A stretch of DNA of 9,684 nt from Alkaliphilus sp. (GCA_023230535.1 JALNXC010000027.1:1-9684); one strand, 5' to 3'. Shown: positions 1-7,586, numbered from the stretch's first letter. Notes: a model not told the origin generated them from the sequence alone. Program-made: numbers and translations.

Positions 1-1050
1 AGGGAGTATTCGGGAAGAGAAACACCGCTATATTATGCGGAAAATTTGACTAAAAAATTGGGCGGGGGAAAGATATATCTAAAAAGAGAAGATTTAAACC
101 ACATGGGAGCCCATAAAATCAACAATACTATCGGGCAGGTGCTCCTTGCTAAAAGAATGGGTAAAACCCGGATAATTGCAGAAACGGGAGCGGGGCAACA
201 TGGAGTTGCAACAGCTACGGTATGTGCTTTATTTGACATTGATTGCGAAATATACATGGGCAAAGAGGACACGGAAAGGCAGGAGCTCAATGTTTTTAAG
301 ATGGAGATGCTCGGTGCTAAAGTAAATGCGGTTGCTTCCGGGACACAAACCCTGAAAGATGCCGTGGATGAGGCTATAAAAGATTGGGTTGTCAACATAG
401 ATAATACTTTTTATCTCATAGGTTCCGTTGTCGGACCCCATCCTTATCCTACTATGGTCAGGGACTTTCAAAGAATTATAGGCGATGAGGCAAGGAAACA
501 AATATTAGAAAAAGAGGGGCGATTACCGGATTATTTAATAGCTTGTGTCGGTGGAGGCAGCAATGCTATGGGATTACTTTATCCGTTTATAGAGGATAAA
601 GATGTAAAAATGTATTGTGTAGAGGCAGCCGGTTTAGGATTAGATACAAACAAACATTCCGCCACTATCAGCAAAGGCGCTGTGGGAGTGATCCATGGTA
701 TGATGACGTATTTATTGCAGGACGAAGAAGGAGAACCCTTGCCGGTTTATTCTATTGCGCCCGGGCTGGACTATCCGGGTGTGGGTCCCGAACATGCTTA
801 TCTTTATGATATAGGCAGAATAAATTATACGGCCGTTACGGATGATGAGGCTATGGAGGCTTTTAAATATTTAACTCTGATAGAAGGAATTATTCCTGCG
901 CTTGAAAGTTCACACGCTATCGCTTATCTGATGAAAATGGCGGAAAAAACTAAAAAGGATGATATCATAATAGTCAACTTATCAGGCAGGGGCGATAAGG
1001 ATATTTATACCATAAAGGGAATATTGGGGAGAGAAAGCGGCAAAAAATAG
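1..1050 (+). CDS. trpB: Tryptophan synthase beta subunit, 5'-truncated by window edge
   Basis: This is the PLP-dependent beta subunit that condenses indole with L-serine to give L-tryptophan, in the cytoplasm. The reading frame is open from base 1 (REYSGRETPLYYAENL), so the true start lies outside the window; the TTG at 46 is an internal Leu codon. About 349 codons are visible, against roughly 390-400 for the family, so some 45-50 N-terminal residues are missing. Visible signatures, numbered in the fragment: the Schiff-base lysine in HMGAHKINN (K39), the catalytic glutamate in AETGAGQHGVA (E61), the PLP phosphate loop GGGSNAMG (184-191) and the cofactor-contact serine in NLSGRGDKD (S328). These match the TrpB1 type. 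The usual partner gene trpA does not follow: the next gene on this strand is DUF2508, about 400 bases away. Identity is nearly certain. Whether it serves full biosynthesis or indole salvage cannot be told here. Confidence 0.96.
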   Translation, partial: REYSGRETPLYYAENLTKKLGGGKIYLKREDLNHMGAHKINNTIGQVLLAKRMGKTRIIAETGAGQHGVATATVCALFDIDCEIYMGKEDTERQELNVFKMEMLGAKVNAVASGTQTLKDAVDEAIKDWVVNIDNTFYLIGSVVGPHPYPTMVRDFQRIIGDEARKQILEKEGRLPDYLIACVGGGSNAMGLLYPFIEDKDVKMYCVEAAGLGLDTNKHSATISKGAVGVIHGMMTYLLQDEEGEPLPVYSIAPGLDYPGVGPEHAYLYDIGRINYTAVTDDEAMEAFKYLTLIEGIIPALESSHAIAYLMKMAEKTKKDDIIIVNLSGRGDKDIYTIKGILGRESGKK

Positions 1051-1060
1051 AATCGTAAGA

Positions 1061-1090
1061 CAGGCAAAACATTCTTTTGTTTTGTCCCTG
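1061..1090 (+). other. Hairpin just downstream of trpB
   Basis: CAGG-CAAAAC (1061-1070) pairs with GTTTTG (1079-1084) and CCTG (1087-1090), with an 8-base loop and a two-base bulge (1085-1086). It begins 11 bases after the trpB stop. No T-tract follows, so it may stabilise the mRNA 3' end rather than terminate transcription. Confidence 0.35.
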
Positions 1091-1217
1091 CCTTGCCATA
1101 TAAACATTGAGTTCGGAAGAAACAGATTGTCTCGTATTTAAGCCGGAATCTAAATCTTATAACAACATAACATTAATAAAAATATAAAAAATGGGGGTAT
1201 ATTTTGTTTGCCTTGGG

Positions 1218-1253
1218 GCAGATGAAATGTTCCCTCATTTTCTGCTTTATTTT
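1218..1253 (+). terminator. Probable intrinsic terminator for trpB
   Basis: GCAGA (1218-1222) and AAATG (1225-1229) pair with CATTT (1236-1240) and TCTGC (1241-1245). There is a two-base bulge (1223-1224) and a 6-base loop, and TTTATTTT follows at 1246-1253. The stem is only moderately stable and sits about 170 bases after the trpB stop, so confidence is moderate. Confidence 0.45.
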
Positions 1254-1292
1254 AAAATTTAGTACATAGATTCCCCTTCGGTTTAATAAGCA

Positions 1293-1306
1293 TATACTAT
1301 AGTATA
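1293..1306. repeat. 14-base perfect palindrome TATACTATAGTATA
   Basis: Each half (TATACTA / TAGTATA) is the exact reverse complement of the other. It lies about 150 bases upstream of the DUF2508 start. It could be a dimeric regulator site or chance in AT-rich DNA; nothing in the sequence decides this. Confidence 0.3.
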
Positions 1307-1452
1307 AAAATATTTAGAAACGTATAGCATAGTAAAAATTGGATAACATTATAGATAAACTGAAATGATGTCAATACATGTGTTTAAACCGCCGATTGCC
1401 AAATAACCTTATGATATCTGATTATAAGATGATCGATGTAGGGGGTATTCAT

Positions 1453-1755
1453 ATGGAGAAAAAAGAGATAACGGGAAAAAGGGAGAAAAACTTCAGCAGT
1501 TTTGTAAATGCCCTGGGAAATCTGTATAATAAAATAAATCATACAAGGGTTCAAGAGACGGACGGAAGCGAGGAACTTGTTCAATGTGTAATTGAGGCGC
1601 ATAAGGAATGGCAAAATGCAGAGATATTTTTTCATAGTGTATCTGACCCGGATCTGATAGATCATGCTATATATAGATTAGAGGCCAGTAAAGCCAGATA
1701 TGTTTATTTGCTCAAACAGGCCAAAGCCGAAGGAATCAGAATAGATTTATGTTGA
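1453..1755 (+). CDS. DUF2508 (YaaL-like) family protein
   Basis: This is a small soluble protein of 100 residues, with no signal peptide or membrane segment, and of unknown molecular function. The family signature is in the second half: EAHKEWQNAEIFFHSVSDPDLIDHAIYRLEASKARY, which I give in parts: EAHKEWQNAE at residues 48-57, VSDPDLIDHAIYRLEA at 63-78, then YVYLLKQAKAEG to 84. I chose the ATG at 1453 because GGGGG lies 7 bases upstream at 1441-1445. The frame is open back to 1378, but those added codons have no ribosome site and do not resemble the family. In B. subtilis and many Clostridia yaaL sits between recR and bofA; here bofA follows but trpB replaces recR upstream. The stop is TGA, which matters for the TGA argument at 8651. 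Confidence 0.83.
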   Translation: MEKKEITGKREKNFSSFVNALGNLYNKINHTRVQETDGSEELVQCVIEAHKEWQNAEIFFHSVSDPDLIDHAIYRLEASKARYVYLLKQAKAEGIRIDLC

Positions 1756-1867
1756 TTATGGATGTTTGGGATTTTTAATCAATTTCGAATATTTGATTAG
1801 GATAGAAATTTCAATATTATATACGGTGCAATTCTTTATCATAATATCATAAGAAAATTTATATAAT

Positions 1868-1896
1868 ATAGGGAGTAGTTATGTGCTATTCCCTAT
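1868..1896. repeat. 11-bp inverted repeat in the DUF2508-bofA gap
   Basis: ATAGGGAGTAG (1868-1878) pairs with CTATTCCCTAT (1886-1896), with one G-T wobble and a 7-base loop. Only a short TTTAA follows, so it is a weak terminator at best; it may be an RNA hairpin in the bofA leader. A TATAAT at 1862-1867 directly precedes it, but I find no convincing -35 at proper spacing. Confidence 0.4.
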
Positions 1897-1968
1897 TTAA
1901 GGTTGGCAGGTGTTGTTATTTGAAGAGGTAAATATTGAATAACTATTGGGCTATTGGGGTGAAATAAA

Positions 1969-2235
1969 ATGGGATTAGAACTGAATATTATATTAGCCTA
2001 TGCGGTGGGGCTAATTTTATTATATGTTATCGGTTGGATTTTATTGGTTCCTTTAAAGTGGATAATAAAGTTAATATGGAACGGTATATTGGGCGGAATT
2101 ATGCTATTTGTTATAAATTTAATCGGAGGGATATGGGGTATACATTTGGCAATTAATCCCCTCAGTGCCATTGTCGTTGGATTGCTCGGAATTCCGGGAG
2201 TGATATTGCTGTTACTGTTAAAATATGTACTGTAG
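1969..2235 (+). CDS. bofA: Pro-sigma-K processing inhibitor BofA family protein
   Basis: BofA is a small integral membrane protein that, in Bacillus, sits in the outer forespore membrane with SpoIVFA and holds the SpoIVFB protease inactive until sigma-K should be released. This 88-residue product matches the usual length of about 87. It is almost entirely hydrophobic, with two or three membrane segments (about 6-28, 33-55 and 62-87). The family hallmarks are present: PLKWI near residue 28, the N-x-x-GG-x-x-GIH element (NLIGGIWGIHLAINPL) in the middle and LLGIPGV near the C-terminus. The ATG at 1969 has GGGGTGA six bases upstream. DUF2508 precedes it, as in other Firmicutes. Its TAG stop lies inside a GC-rich palindrome (2232-2261). 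This gene marks the host as an endospore former or a descendant of one. Confidence 0.9.
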   Translation: MGLELNIILAYAVGLILLYVIGWILLVPLKWIIKLIWNGILGGIMLFVINLIGGIWGIHLAINPLSAIVVGLLGIPGVILLLLLKYVL

Positions 2236-2261
2236 GGGCGGACCCGTGTGTCCGCCCCTAC
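2232..2261. repeat. Perfect 12-bp GC-rich palindrome overlapping the bofA stop (REP-like; possible terminator)
   Basis: GTAGGGGCGGAC (2232-2243) is exactly complementary to GTCCGCCCCTAC (2250-2261), with a 6-base loop. CTACTTTTG follows, giving only a short T-run. The GC content is far above its surroundings. The TAG at 2233-2235 is the bofA stop codon, so the element provides the end of the gene. GTAGGGGCG-type palindromes are, from general knowledge, common dispersed repeats in several bacterial genomes. It probably also ends bofA transcription. Confidence 0.7.
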
Positions 2262-2284
2262 TACTTTTGTACATTATTAAACTT

Positions 2285-2379
2285 TTGTGCCGAAGACAAA
2301 AAAATAGTATATAATTAAGGTATTATTAAAAATAATGATATAGTTTTATTATGAACAAAATAGTGGTATATAATATAAT
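2285..2379 (+). promoter_or_regulatory. Likely promoter region for the replication/c-di-AMP cluster
   Basis: Several TATAAT-type -10 candidates lie here: 2310-2315, 2369-2374 and 2374-2379. TTGTGC at 2285-2290 is a weak -35, 17 bases before TATATA (2308-2313). The region follows the bofA hairpin and precedes a run of closely packed genes, so a promoter is expected, but the exact start cannot be fixed from sequence. Confidence 0.4.
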
Positions 2380-2413
2380 ACATACTAAAACGGTTTTTGG
2401 GGGGATATAATCA

Positions 2414-2731
2414 ATGAAAGAAAATGTTGACATAGGACGTAATATTAAAATCATAGAATTTTTAAAATGTGAACTTTTAAATAGTGTTTCGGCGGTTTTC
2501 GAGGCTTTGTTCAAGGGGAGCAAAGAAAGTCAACAGATGATCACGGAGGGGTTGGCCAATATTATTTTAGTGACTTATTCCTTAGCCAAAAGATTAGGTG
2601 TTGATTATTCGTCTATCGATAAGAAAGTGCAGGAAAAGGCAAGATTACATATATTAGAGGAACATCATCTGGAAAAATGGTATGGAGATCTTTCAAATCT
2701 GTATCAGCATTTAAAAGATCATGGAAATTAG
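2414..2731 (+). CDS. MazG-like family protein
   Basis: This 105-residue soluble protein resembles the short clostridial MazG-like family (related to all-alpha NTP pyrophosphohydrolases). The recognised stretches are DIGRNIKIIEFLKCELLNSV (6-25), then AVFEALFKGSKES, LANIILVTYSLAKRLGVDY and EEHHLEKWYGDLSNL near the C-terminus. Classical MazG enzymes bind Mg with ExxE...ExxD motifs; these are not clearly complete here, so catalytic activity is uncertain. The ATG at 2414 follows GGGGGG (2399-2404) at 9 bases. It is the first gene of the cluster and lies 26 bases before the DUF2232 gene. From general knowledge this neighbour order (MazG-like, DUF2232, GdpP, bL9, DnaB) recurs in Clostridia. Function in vivo is unknown. 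Confidence 0.78.
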   Translation: MKENVDIGRNIKIIEFLKCELLNSVSAVFEALFKGSKESQQMITEGLANIILVTYSLAKRLGVDYSSIDKKVQEKARLHILEEHHLEKWYGDLSNLYQHLKDHGN

Positions 2732-2757
2732 AGATAATAAGTAGGAGTGATTTTTAA

Positions 2758-3681
2758 ATGAAAAACTATGATGAAAAAAAAGCATTTATTGAAGCCGCAT
2801 TGATTGCTGCTATAACCACAATACTTGCTATAAGTATTGTATATATACCGATTTTATCCGTATCCATAATGCTGATTCCCGTTCCATTTATGGTTTTAGC
2901 ATATAGGCATGGGAATAAATATTCTATACTCTCTTTTATCACATTCAGTCTGTTGATTGGAATTTTAACAGAATTGATTTATGCCGGGTTTTTATTAGTG
3001 ATATTCGGGCCGATGATTTTAGCAATGGGGCATTATATAAAAAAGCAGAAAGAACCATATTCGGTAATAGGTATAGGTACTATTATATCGGTTTTTTCCG
3101 TATTGATTATATTTCAAGTTGTTTCATATATAGGAAATATAAATATAATCGATGAGATTGCTCTTGCCATGGAAGGTATTGTAAGCAGACAGGTTGATAT
3201 ATTAAAAAGTATGAACATAGATACTTTAAATGCGGACGAGGTATTAGATTATTTATTGATGATTTTACCGGGTGTATTTATTATTCAATCTATGCTCACG
3301 GCTTTCGGGAATTATTATATAACGGTAAATATATTAAAACGATTTAGTACAAGTGATATTGAGTTTCCGCAATTTAGTGATTTTAGGCTGCCCAAAGATA
3401 TTGTATTCGGTTCTTTTATCATCTTCATACTGAGTTATTTAACCAGGTATATTGAAGGTATTCATCATGCCGGTCTACTCACAAATGTTACATTGCTCTT
3501 TATTTTTATGTTTTTCATACAGGGGATATCCGTTATAAGCCATTTAATAAAGAGGACAAAAATTCCTAAGGCCATACGCATTTTTTTATTGGTATTAATT
3601 TTATTTATAAGCCCGCTGCTTACGGTGGTTTCGTTTGTCGGACTAATAGATGCCATAGTTAATATGCGGAATATAGGATAA
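2758..3681 (+). CDS. DUF2232 / YybS-like multi-pass membrane protein
   Basis: This 307-residue protein has about eight hydrophobic segments (roughly 10-30, 32-50, 58-90, 100-125, 165-190, 214-230, 240-262, 273-300) and no cleavable signal peptide. A polar stretch at about 126-163 and another at 195-213 separate two membrane halves. Composition, length and position directly upstream of gdpP match the YybS family (DUF2232), whose function is unknown. The N-terminal half resembles small-molecule transport components in layout, but I see no ATPase or energy-coupling partner nearby. The ATG at 2758 follows AGGAGTGA (2743-2750) at 7 bases. The 75-base gap to gdpP contains a GC-rich hairpin. The conserved pairing with GdpP suggests a link to c-di-AMP metabolism or cell envelope status, which is inference. 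Confidence 0.82.
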   Translation: MKNYDEKKAFIEAALIAAITTILAISIVYIPILSVSIMLIPVPFMVLAYRHGNKYSILSFITFSLLIGILTELIYAGFLLVIFGPMILAMGHYIKKQKEPYSVIGIGTIISVFSVLIIFQVVSYIGNINIIDEIALAMEGIVSRQVDILKSMNIDTLNADEVLDYLLMILPGVFIIQSMLTAFGNYYITVNILKRFSTSDIEFPQFSDFRLPKDIVFGSFIIFILSYLTRYIEGIHHAGLLTNVTLLFIFMFFIQGISVISHLIKRTKIPKAIRIFLLVLILFISPLLTVVSFVGLIDAIVNMRNIG

Positions 3682-3693
3682 CAGGAACGATAT

Positions 3694-3711
3694 CCGGGTG
3701 CATGGGCCCGG
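3694..3711 (+). other. GC-rich hairpin between DUF2232 and gdpP
   Basis: CCGGG (3694-3698) pairs with CCCGG (3707-3711) around an 8-base loop, followed by TGTTCTTTAAA. A competing pairing, GGATA (3677-3681) with TATCC (3691-3695), overlaps the 5' arm, so two folds are mutually exclusive. It might modulate read-through into gdpP. The evidence is weak. Confidence 0.3.
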
Positions 3712-3756
3712 TGTTCTTTAAATATCCGCAGGAAAGTTTTAGGAGGTTAAATTAAA

Positions 3757-5769
3757 ATGAGCAGTATTAAAAAGAGCAAATTTTTTAGAATGCTGATTCC
3801 CGACACACGAATTTATCTTATTATAATTTTTATATTTATACTGGTAGTGTTTTATTATAATAAAGTAATCGGTGTGATGAGTATATTTTTATTGGCATAT
3901 TTAATCTATCATAATTTAAAAATAAGCGACATAAAAAGAGAAGAATGGACCCGTTATATTGAGAAATTATCATCGGATATGGATTCCGCTACAAAATATG
4001 CAGTTTTAAATCTCCCTATTCCATTGACTATAATTGAATCCGATGGAATTATTGCGTGGTACAATCCCAAGTTTTTGGAAGTAATGGACCGCAGCGATCT
4101 ACTGGGAAGGGATATTCAGGATATTGTACCCAATTTTGATTTGAGCGATATATTACAGGATGAAAATGAGTTATTCGAATTGATTGAAATTAAGGAAAGG
4201 TATTTTAGGATTGTATATAGCATTGTTAAATTATCGGGAGAACATGCTTCCGATTATATTATAATGATTTATTGGATAGAGGTTACCAAATATGAGGAAT
4301 TGAATAAAAAATACGAAAATGGGCAGATGGTTGTGGGAATCATTCATGTGGACAACTATGACGAAGTTATGCAAGATATAGAGGAGGCGAAACGGCCATT
4401 GATTGCAGCGGAAATAGAACATAAAATAAATTTATGGTCTTATGAAATTAATGGCCTTATACGCAGATATGCCAAGGATAAATTTATTGTTGTTTTCAAT
4501 CACAAACATTTGGAGGAATTAGAGGCTAAAAAATTCGATATATTAGATGATATCAGGGAAATAAATCAAAATAACAATATGCCCATTACCCTGAGTGTGG
4601 GTATAGGGGTCTATGGTGAAACACCTCTTCAAACCTGGGAATTTGCCGATGGAGCTAAAGATTTGGCATTAGGCAGGGGGGGAGACCAGGTAGTTCTAAA
4701 AAAAGGTGACAAAATCAGTTTTTATGGCGGGAAGGCAAAGGCAGTGGAAAAAAGGACTAAAGTAAAAGCGAGGATGATATCCCATGCTTTACGCCAACTG
4801 ATAGATGAATCCGTCAATGTCATAGTTATGGGACATAAGATGGCGGATTTGGATGCACTGGGTGCATCCCTCGGTATTTATCGTGCGGCCAGAAATAGGG
4901 ACAAAGAAGTGTATATTGTGTTAAATGAAACCAATCCCGCAATCGAAATGTTGCTTGATCGTATATACAAAACAGACGAATACAGGGATGTGATCATACA
5001 TTGTGACGAAGCAAAGTTTAATATAGGTAAGAAATCCCTATTAGTAGTAGTAGATACCTATAGGCCAAATTTTACCGAATGCCCGGAACTATTGAAATTA
5101 ACGGATAAAGTAGTGGTTATAGATCACCATAGAAGGGGGACCGAATTTATTGAAAATACGGTTTTAACTTATCATGAGATATATGCTTCGTCTACCTGCG
5201 AATTGGTAACGGAAATATTGAGTTATATGGATGATAAAATTAATATACCCCAAATGGAGGCAGAAGCCTTATTGGCGGGTATTTCTATGGATACTAAAAA
5301 TTTTACATTTAAAACCGGTGTAAGGACATTTGAAGCGGCCTCTCTGCTGAGAAGAGCAGGTGCGGATATGGCATCGGTAAAACGGTTATTTGAAAATGAT
5401 TTCAGCTCCATCATCGCCAAAGCGGAGATTGTCAAGAGGGCGGAAATAATTTATGATACAATAGCAATTTCAATGTTCAGGGATATTTCTAAATATTCAC
5501 AGCTTGTTGCGGCGCAGGCTGCGGACGAACTATTAAATATCAAGGGAATTACCGCCTCCTTTGTTTTGGGAAGAAAAAATGATACAATAATTTTTATAAG
5601 CGGGCGTTCTATGGGAGATATAAATGTCCAGGTAATTTTAGAAAAACTTGGCGGCGGGGGCCATATGACGGTTGCAGGGGCTCAAATAGAGGATTCTACA
5701 TTAGAAGGGGCCAGAGAAAAATTAGAAAAAACGATTGAAGAATATTTTGAGGAGGGAGAAGAAGAATGA
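3757..5769 (+). CDS. gdpP: Cyclic-di-AMP phosphodiesterase GdpP (PAS, degenerate GGDEF, DHH-DHHA1)
   Basis: GdpP is a membrane-anchored enzyme that hydrolyses c-di-AMP to pApA, controlling potassium and osmolyte balance and wall stress. The 670-residue protein has the full architecture: two N-terminal membrane helices (about 17-34 and 37-52), a PAS-like domain (about 75-175), a degenerate GGDEF domain (about 185-315), a DHH domain (about 350-500) and DHHA1 (about 560-660). Metal-binding motifs are intact: GHKMADLDALG (359-369), VVDTYRP (431-437), VIDHH (454-458) and GISMDTKNF (508-516). The DHHA1 loop GGGGH is at 632-636. The GGDEF signature is replaced by AKDKF near 239-243, as is usual for GdpP, so cyclase activity is not expected. 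The start has AGGAGGT at 3741-3747. Its TGA stop overlaps the rplI start (ATGA), implying translational coupling. Confidence 0.96.
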   Translation: MSSIKKSKFFRMLIPDTRIYLIIIFIFILVVFYYNKVIGVMSIFLLAYLIYHNLKISDIKREEWTRYIEKLSSDMDSATKYAVLNLPIPLTIIESDGIIAWYNPKFLEVMDRSDLLGRDIQDIVPNFDLSDILQDENELFELIEIKERYFRIVYSIVKLSGEHASDYIIMIYWIEVTKYEELNKKYENGQMVVGIIHVDNYDEVMQDIEEAKRPLIAAEIEHKINLWSYEINGLIRRYAKDKFIVVFNHKHLEELEAKKFDILDDIREINQNNNMPITLSVGIGVYGETPLQTWEFADGAKDLALGRGGDQVVLKKGDKISFYGGKAKAVEKRTKVKARMISHALRQLIDESVNVIVMGHKMADLDALGASLGIYRAARNRDKEVYIVLNETNPAIEMLLDRIYKTDEYRDVIIHCDEAKFNIGKKSLLVVVDTYRPNFTECPELLKLTDKVVVIDHHRRGTEFIENTVLTYHEIYASSTCELVTEILSYMDDKINIPQMEAEALLAGISMDTKNFTFKTGVRTFEAASLLRRAGADMASVKRLFENDFSSIIAKAEIVKRAEIIYDTIAISMFRDISKYSQLVAAQAADELLNIKGITASFVLGRKNDTIIFISGRSMGDINVQVILEKLGGGGHMTVAGAQIEDSTLEGAREKLEKTIEEYFEEGEEE

Positions 5770-6212
5770 AAGTAATTTTATTGCAGGACGTGAAAGGATT
5801 GGGTAGTGAGGGAGAAGTGGTAAATGTCAAAGATGGGTATGCAAGAAATTTTTTACTCCCCAGGAAATTGGTTGTTGAAGCGACGGAAGGAAATTTGAAA
5901 ATCTTGAAAAAGCAACAAGCATCTCAGGAATTAAAAGAACGGCATGAAATTGATGAAGCTAAGGATATTGTGGCAAAATTGGAGGAATCTCCGATCGAAA
6001 TTATAGCCAAATCGGGGGAAGGCGGAAAATTATTTGGCTCCGTAACATCCAAAGATTTAGCCGAAGCATTGGAAAAACAATATAAAATCAAGATAGATAG
6101 AAGGAAGATCGTTTTACCGGAACCGATCAAGGAATTAGGCATGAGGGATGTAGAGGTTAAACTCCATTCGGATGCGGTTGGAAAATTAAAGGTAAATATA
6201 AAAGGTGAATAG
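5766..6212 (+). CDS. rplI: 50S ribosomal protein bL9
   Basis: bL9 is an elongated protein on the large ribosomal subunit that binds 23S rRNA near the L1 stalk and helps restrain frameshifting and hopping. The 148-residue product is the normal family length. The N-terminal RNA-binding domain is clear (MKVILLQDVKGLGSEGEVV, then VKDGYARNFLLPRKLVVEAT), followed by the long connecting helix (about 41-75) and the C-terminal domain with GEGGKLFGSVTSKDLAEAL and RRKIVLPEPIKELG. The start overlaps the gdpP stop by four bases, with GGAGGG at 5751-5756 as the ribosome site. The stop is one base before the preferred dnaB start. The tight spacing indicates a single transcript for gdpP, rplI and dnaB. Confidence 0.98.
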   Translation: MKVILLQDVKGLGSEGEVVNVKDGYARNFLLPRKLVVEATEGNLKILKKQQASQELKERHEIDEAKDIVAKLEESPIEIIAKSGEGGKLFGSVTSKDLAEALEKQYKIKIDRRKIVLPEPIKELGMRDVEVKLHSDAVGKLKVNIKGE

Positions 6213-6213
6213 A

Positions 6214-7557
6214 GTGGAAGATGTAAATTTAATCAATAAAGTGCCTCCTAATAGCGTAGAGGCAGAGCAGTCGGTTTTAGGTTCCATGCTGTTGGATAGG
6301 GAAGCTATAATAGTTGTTTTGGAAATTCTGGAGGGTTTGGATTTTTATAGGGAAGCTCATAAAGAAATATTTGAGGCTATGTATGATTTATTCAATAGGA
6401 ATGAACCCGTGGACCTGGTTACTTTAACCGAGGAGCTTAAAAAACGGGAAGTTTTAGATGCTATAGGTGGAATTCCCTATTTAACGAGCCTGGCTTCGGG
6501 TGTGCCTATAGCTTCTAATGTGCGGTATTATGCAGAAATAGTGGAGAGGAAATCCATTTTACGAAAGTTAATAAAGGCTTCACAGGAAATCATTCATTTA
6601 GGTTATAGCAGCGATGTGGAAGTTTCCGAAGTGATTGAACAGGCACAAAAAAATATATATGATATTTCACAGGACAGGTCCGGCAGGGGATTTGTCCTCA
6701 TAAAAGATGTTTTATCAGATACATTTGACAAGATCGAACAATTATATGAGAGTAAAACACAGATTACGGGAATGACCACCGGGTTTATTGATTTAGACAA
6801 AAAGTTAGACGGGTTTCATAAAACAGATTTAATTTTAGTTGCTTCCAGGCCTTCGATGGGAAAATCCGCACTTGCTCTAAACTTGGCGCAAAACGCAGCC
6901 GTTAAGGCCGGGGCTTCCGTGGCCGTCTTTAGCCTGGAGATGTCGAGGGAACAATTGATGCTCAGAATGGTAGCGGCGGAATCCATGGTTGAATTGGGAA
7001 AAATACGGATTGGAAATTTAGATGAGGAAGAATGGGCGAAGATTGCCAATTCTATGGTTCCTCTCTCCCAATCCAAAATATTCTTTGATGATACTCCCGG
7101 GATTTCCGTAACGGAAATAAGATCAAGATGCAGGCGTCTGAAGATGGAAAGGGGATTGGATCTTGTTTTGATTGATTATTTACAGCTGATGGAGGGCGAT
7201 AGAAAGAGCGAAAACAGGCAACAGGAGATTGCATCTATTTCCAGAAATTTAAAAGTGATGGCGAAAGAGCTGGATTGTCCCGTGATTGCGTTGTCCCAAT
7301 TATCCCGGGCCCCCGAGCTCAGGTCCAATCATAGGCCTATTTTATCGGATCTTAGAGAATCAGGGGCTATGGAGCAGGATGCGGATTTAGTTATGTTTTT
7401 ATATCGCGATGAATATTATCATTTAGATAGCGATAAAAAGAATATAGCTGAAGTGATTGTTGCCAAACATCGCCATGGAGAAATAGGTACCGTTGATTTA
7501 ATCTGGTTGGGTCAATTCCAGAAGTTTTTAGATTATGAAAGATATAGGGATTCTTAG
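6214..7557 (+). CDS. dnaB: Replicative DNA helicase DnaB (DnaC in B. subtilis naming)
   Basis: This is the hexameric 5'-3' helicase at the replication fork, which binds primase through its N-terminal domain. The preferred product has 447 residues. The N-terminal domain covers about 10-150 (PPNSVEAEQSVLGSMLLD) and the RecA-like motor about 175-440. Visible motifs: Walker A SRPSMGKS (211-218), Walker B VLIDYLQL (318-325), the SQLSRAPE strand-loop, DLRESGAMEQDADLV, and the C-terminal KHRHGEIG element with the arginine-finger region. No intein interrupts it. I chose the GTG at 6214 because AAAGGTGA lies at 6201-6208 and the protein then begins MEDVNLINKVPPN, as family members do. A GTG at 6205 would add three residues with a poorer site. 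The gene lies one base after rplI. Its loader gene is nearby on the opposite strand. Confidence 0.97.
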   Translation: MEDVNLINKVPPNSVEAEQSVLGSMLLDREAIIVVLEILEGLDFYREAHKEIFEAMYDLFNRNEPVDLVTLTEELKKREVLDAIGGIPYLTSLASGVPIASNVRYYAEIVERKSILRKLIKASQEIIHLGYSSDVEVSEVIEQAQKNIYDISQDRSGRGFVLIKDVLSDTFDKIEQLYESKTQITGMTTGFIDLDKKLDGFHKTDLILVASRPSMGKSALALNLAQNAAVKAGASVAVFSLEMSREQLMLRMVAAESMVELGKIRIGNLDEEEWAKIANSMVPLSQSKIFFDDTPGISVTEIRSRCRRLKMERGLDLVLIDYLQLMEGDRKSENRQQEIASISRNLKVMAKELDCPVIALSQLSRAPELRSNHRPILSDLRESGAMEQDADLVMFLYRDEYYHLDSDKKNIAEVIVAKHRHGEIGTVDLIWLGQFQKFLDYERYRDS

Positions 7558-7586
7558 TTGGAATATTGAATTATAGGTGGGATGAA

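Larger units (their letters stand above)
1051..1452. other. 402-base intergenic region after trpB
   Basis: No convincing gene is seen. The stretch is AT-rich and holds two hairpins (1061-1090 and 1218-1245) and a 14-base perfect palindrome (1293-1306), each listed separately. A 23-codon ORF at 1190-1261 has no ribosome binding site and overlaps the terminator hairpin, so it is not called. Any promoter for DUF2508 should lie in 1260-1440, but I see no clear -35/-10 pair. The trpA gene expected here is absent. Confidence 0.6.

Noticed and set aside
33..398. Minus-strand 121-residue ORF opposite trpB, and other minus-strand ORFs opposite gdpP, rplI and dnaB
   Set aside because: They are frame shadows of strongly recognised genes and have no start signals or family features of their own.
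1190..1261. A 23-codon ORF in the trpB-DUF2508 gap
   Set aside because: It lacks a ribosome binding site and overlaps the terminator hairpin, and the sequence resembles nothing known to me.
1378..1452. Upstream extension of DUF2508 to the ATG at 1378
   Set aside because: The extra 25 residues do not look like the family and have no ribosome site, whereas the ATG at 1453 has GGGGG at proper spacing.
6205..6213. GTG at 6205 as the dnaB start
   Set aside because: It lies within the ribosome site AAAGGTGA that serves the GTG at 6214, and DnaB homologues start close to MEDV.
7566..7586. TTG at 7566 as the start of the acetyltransferase
   Set aside because: The ATG at 7587 has AGGTGG six bases upstream and needs no rare start codon.
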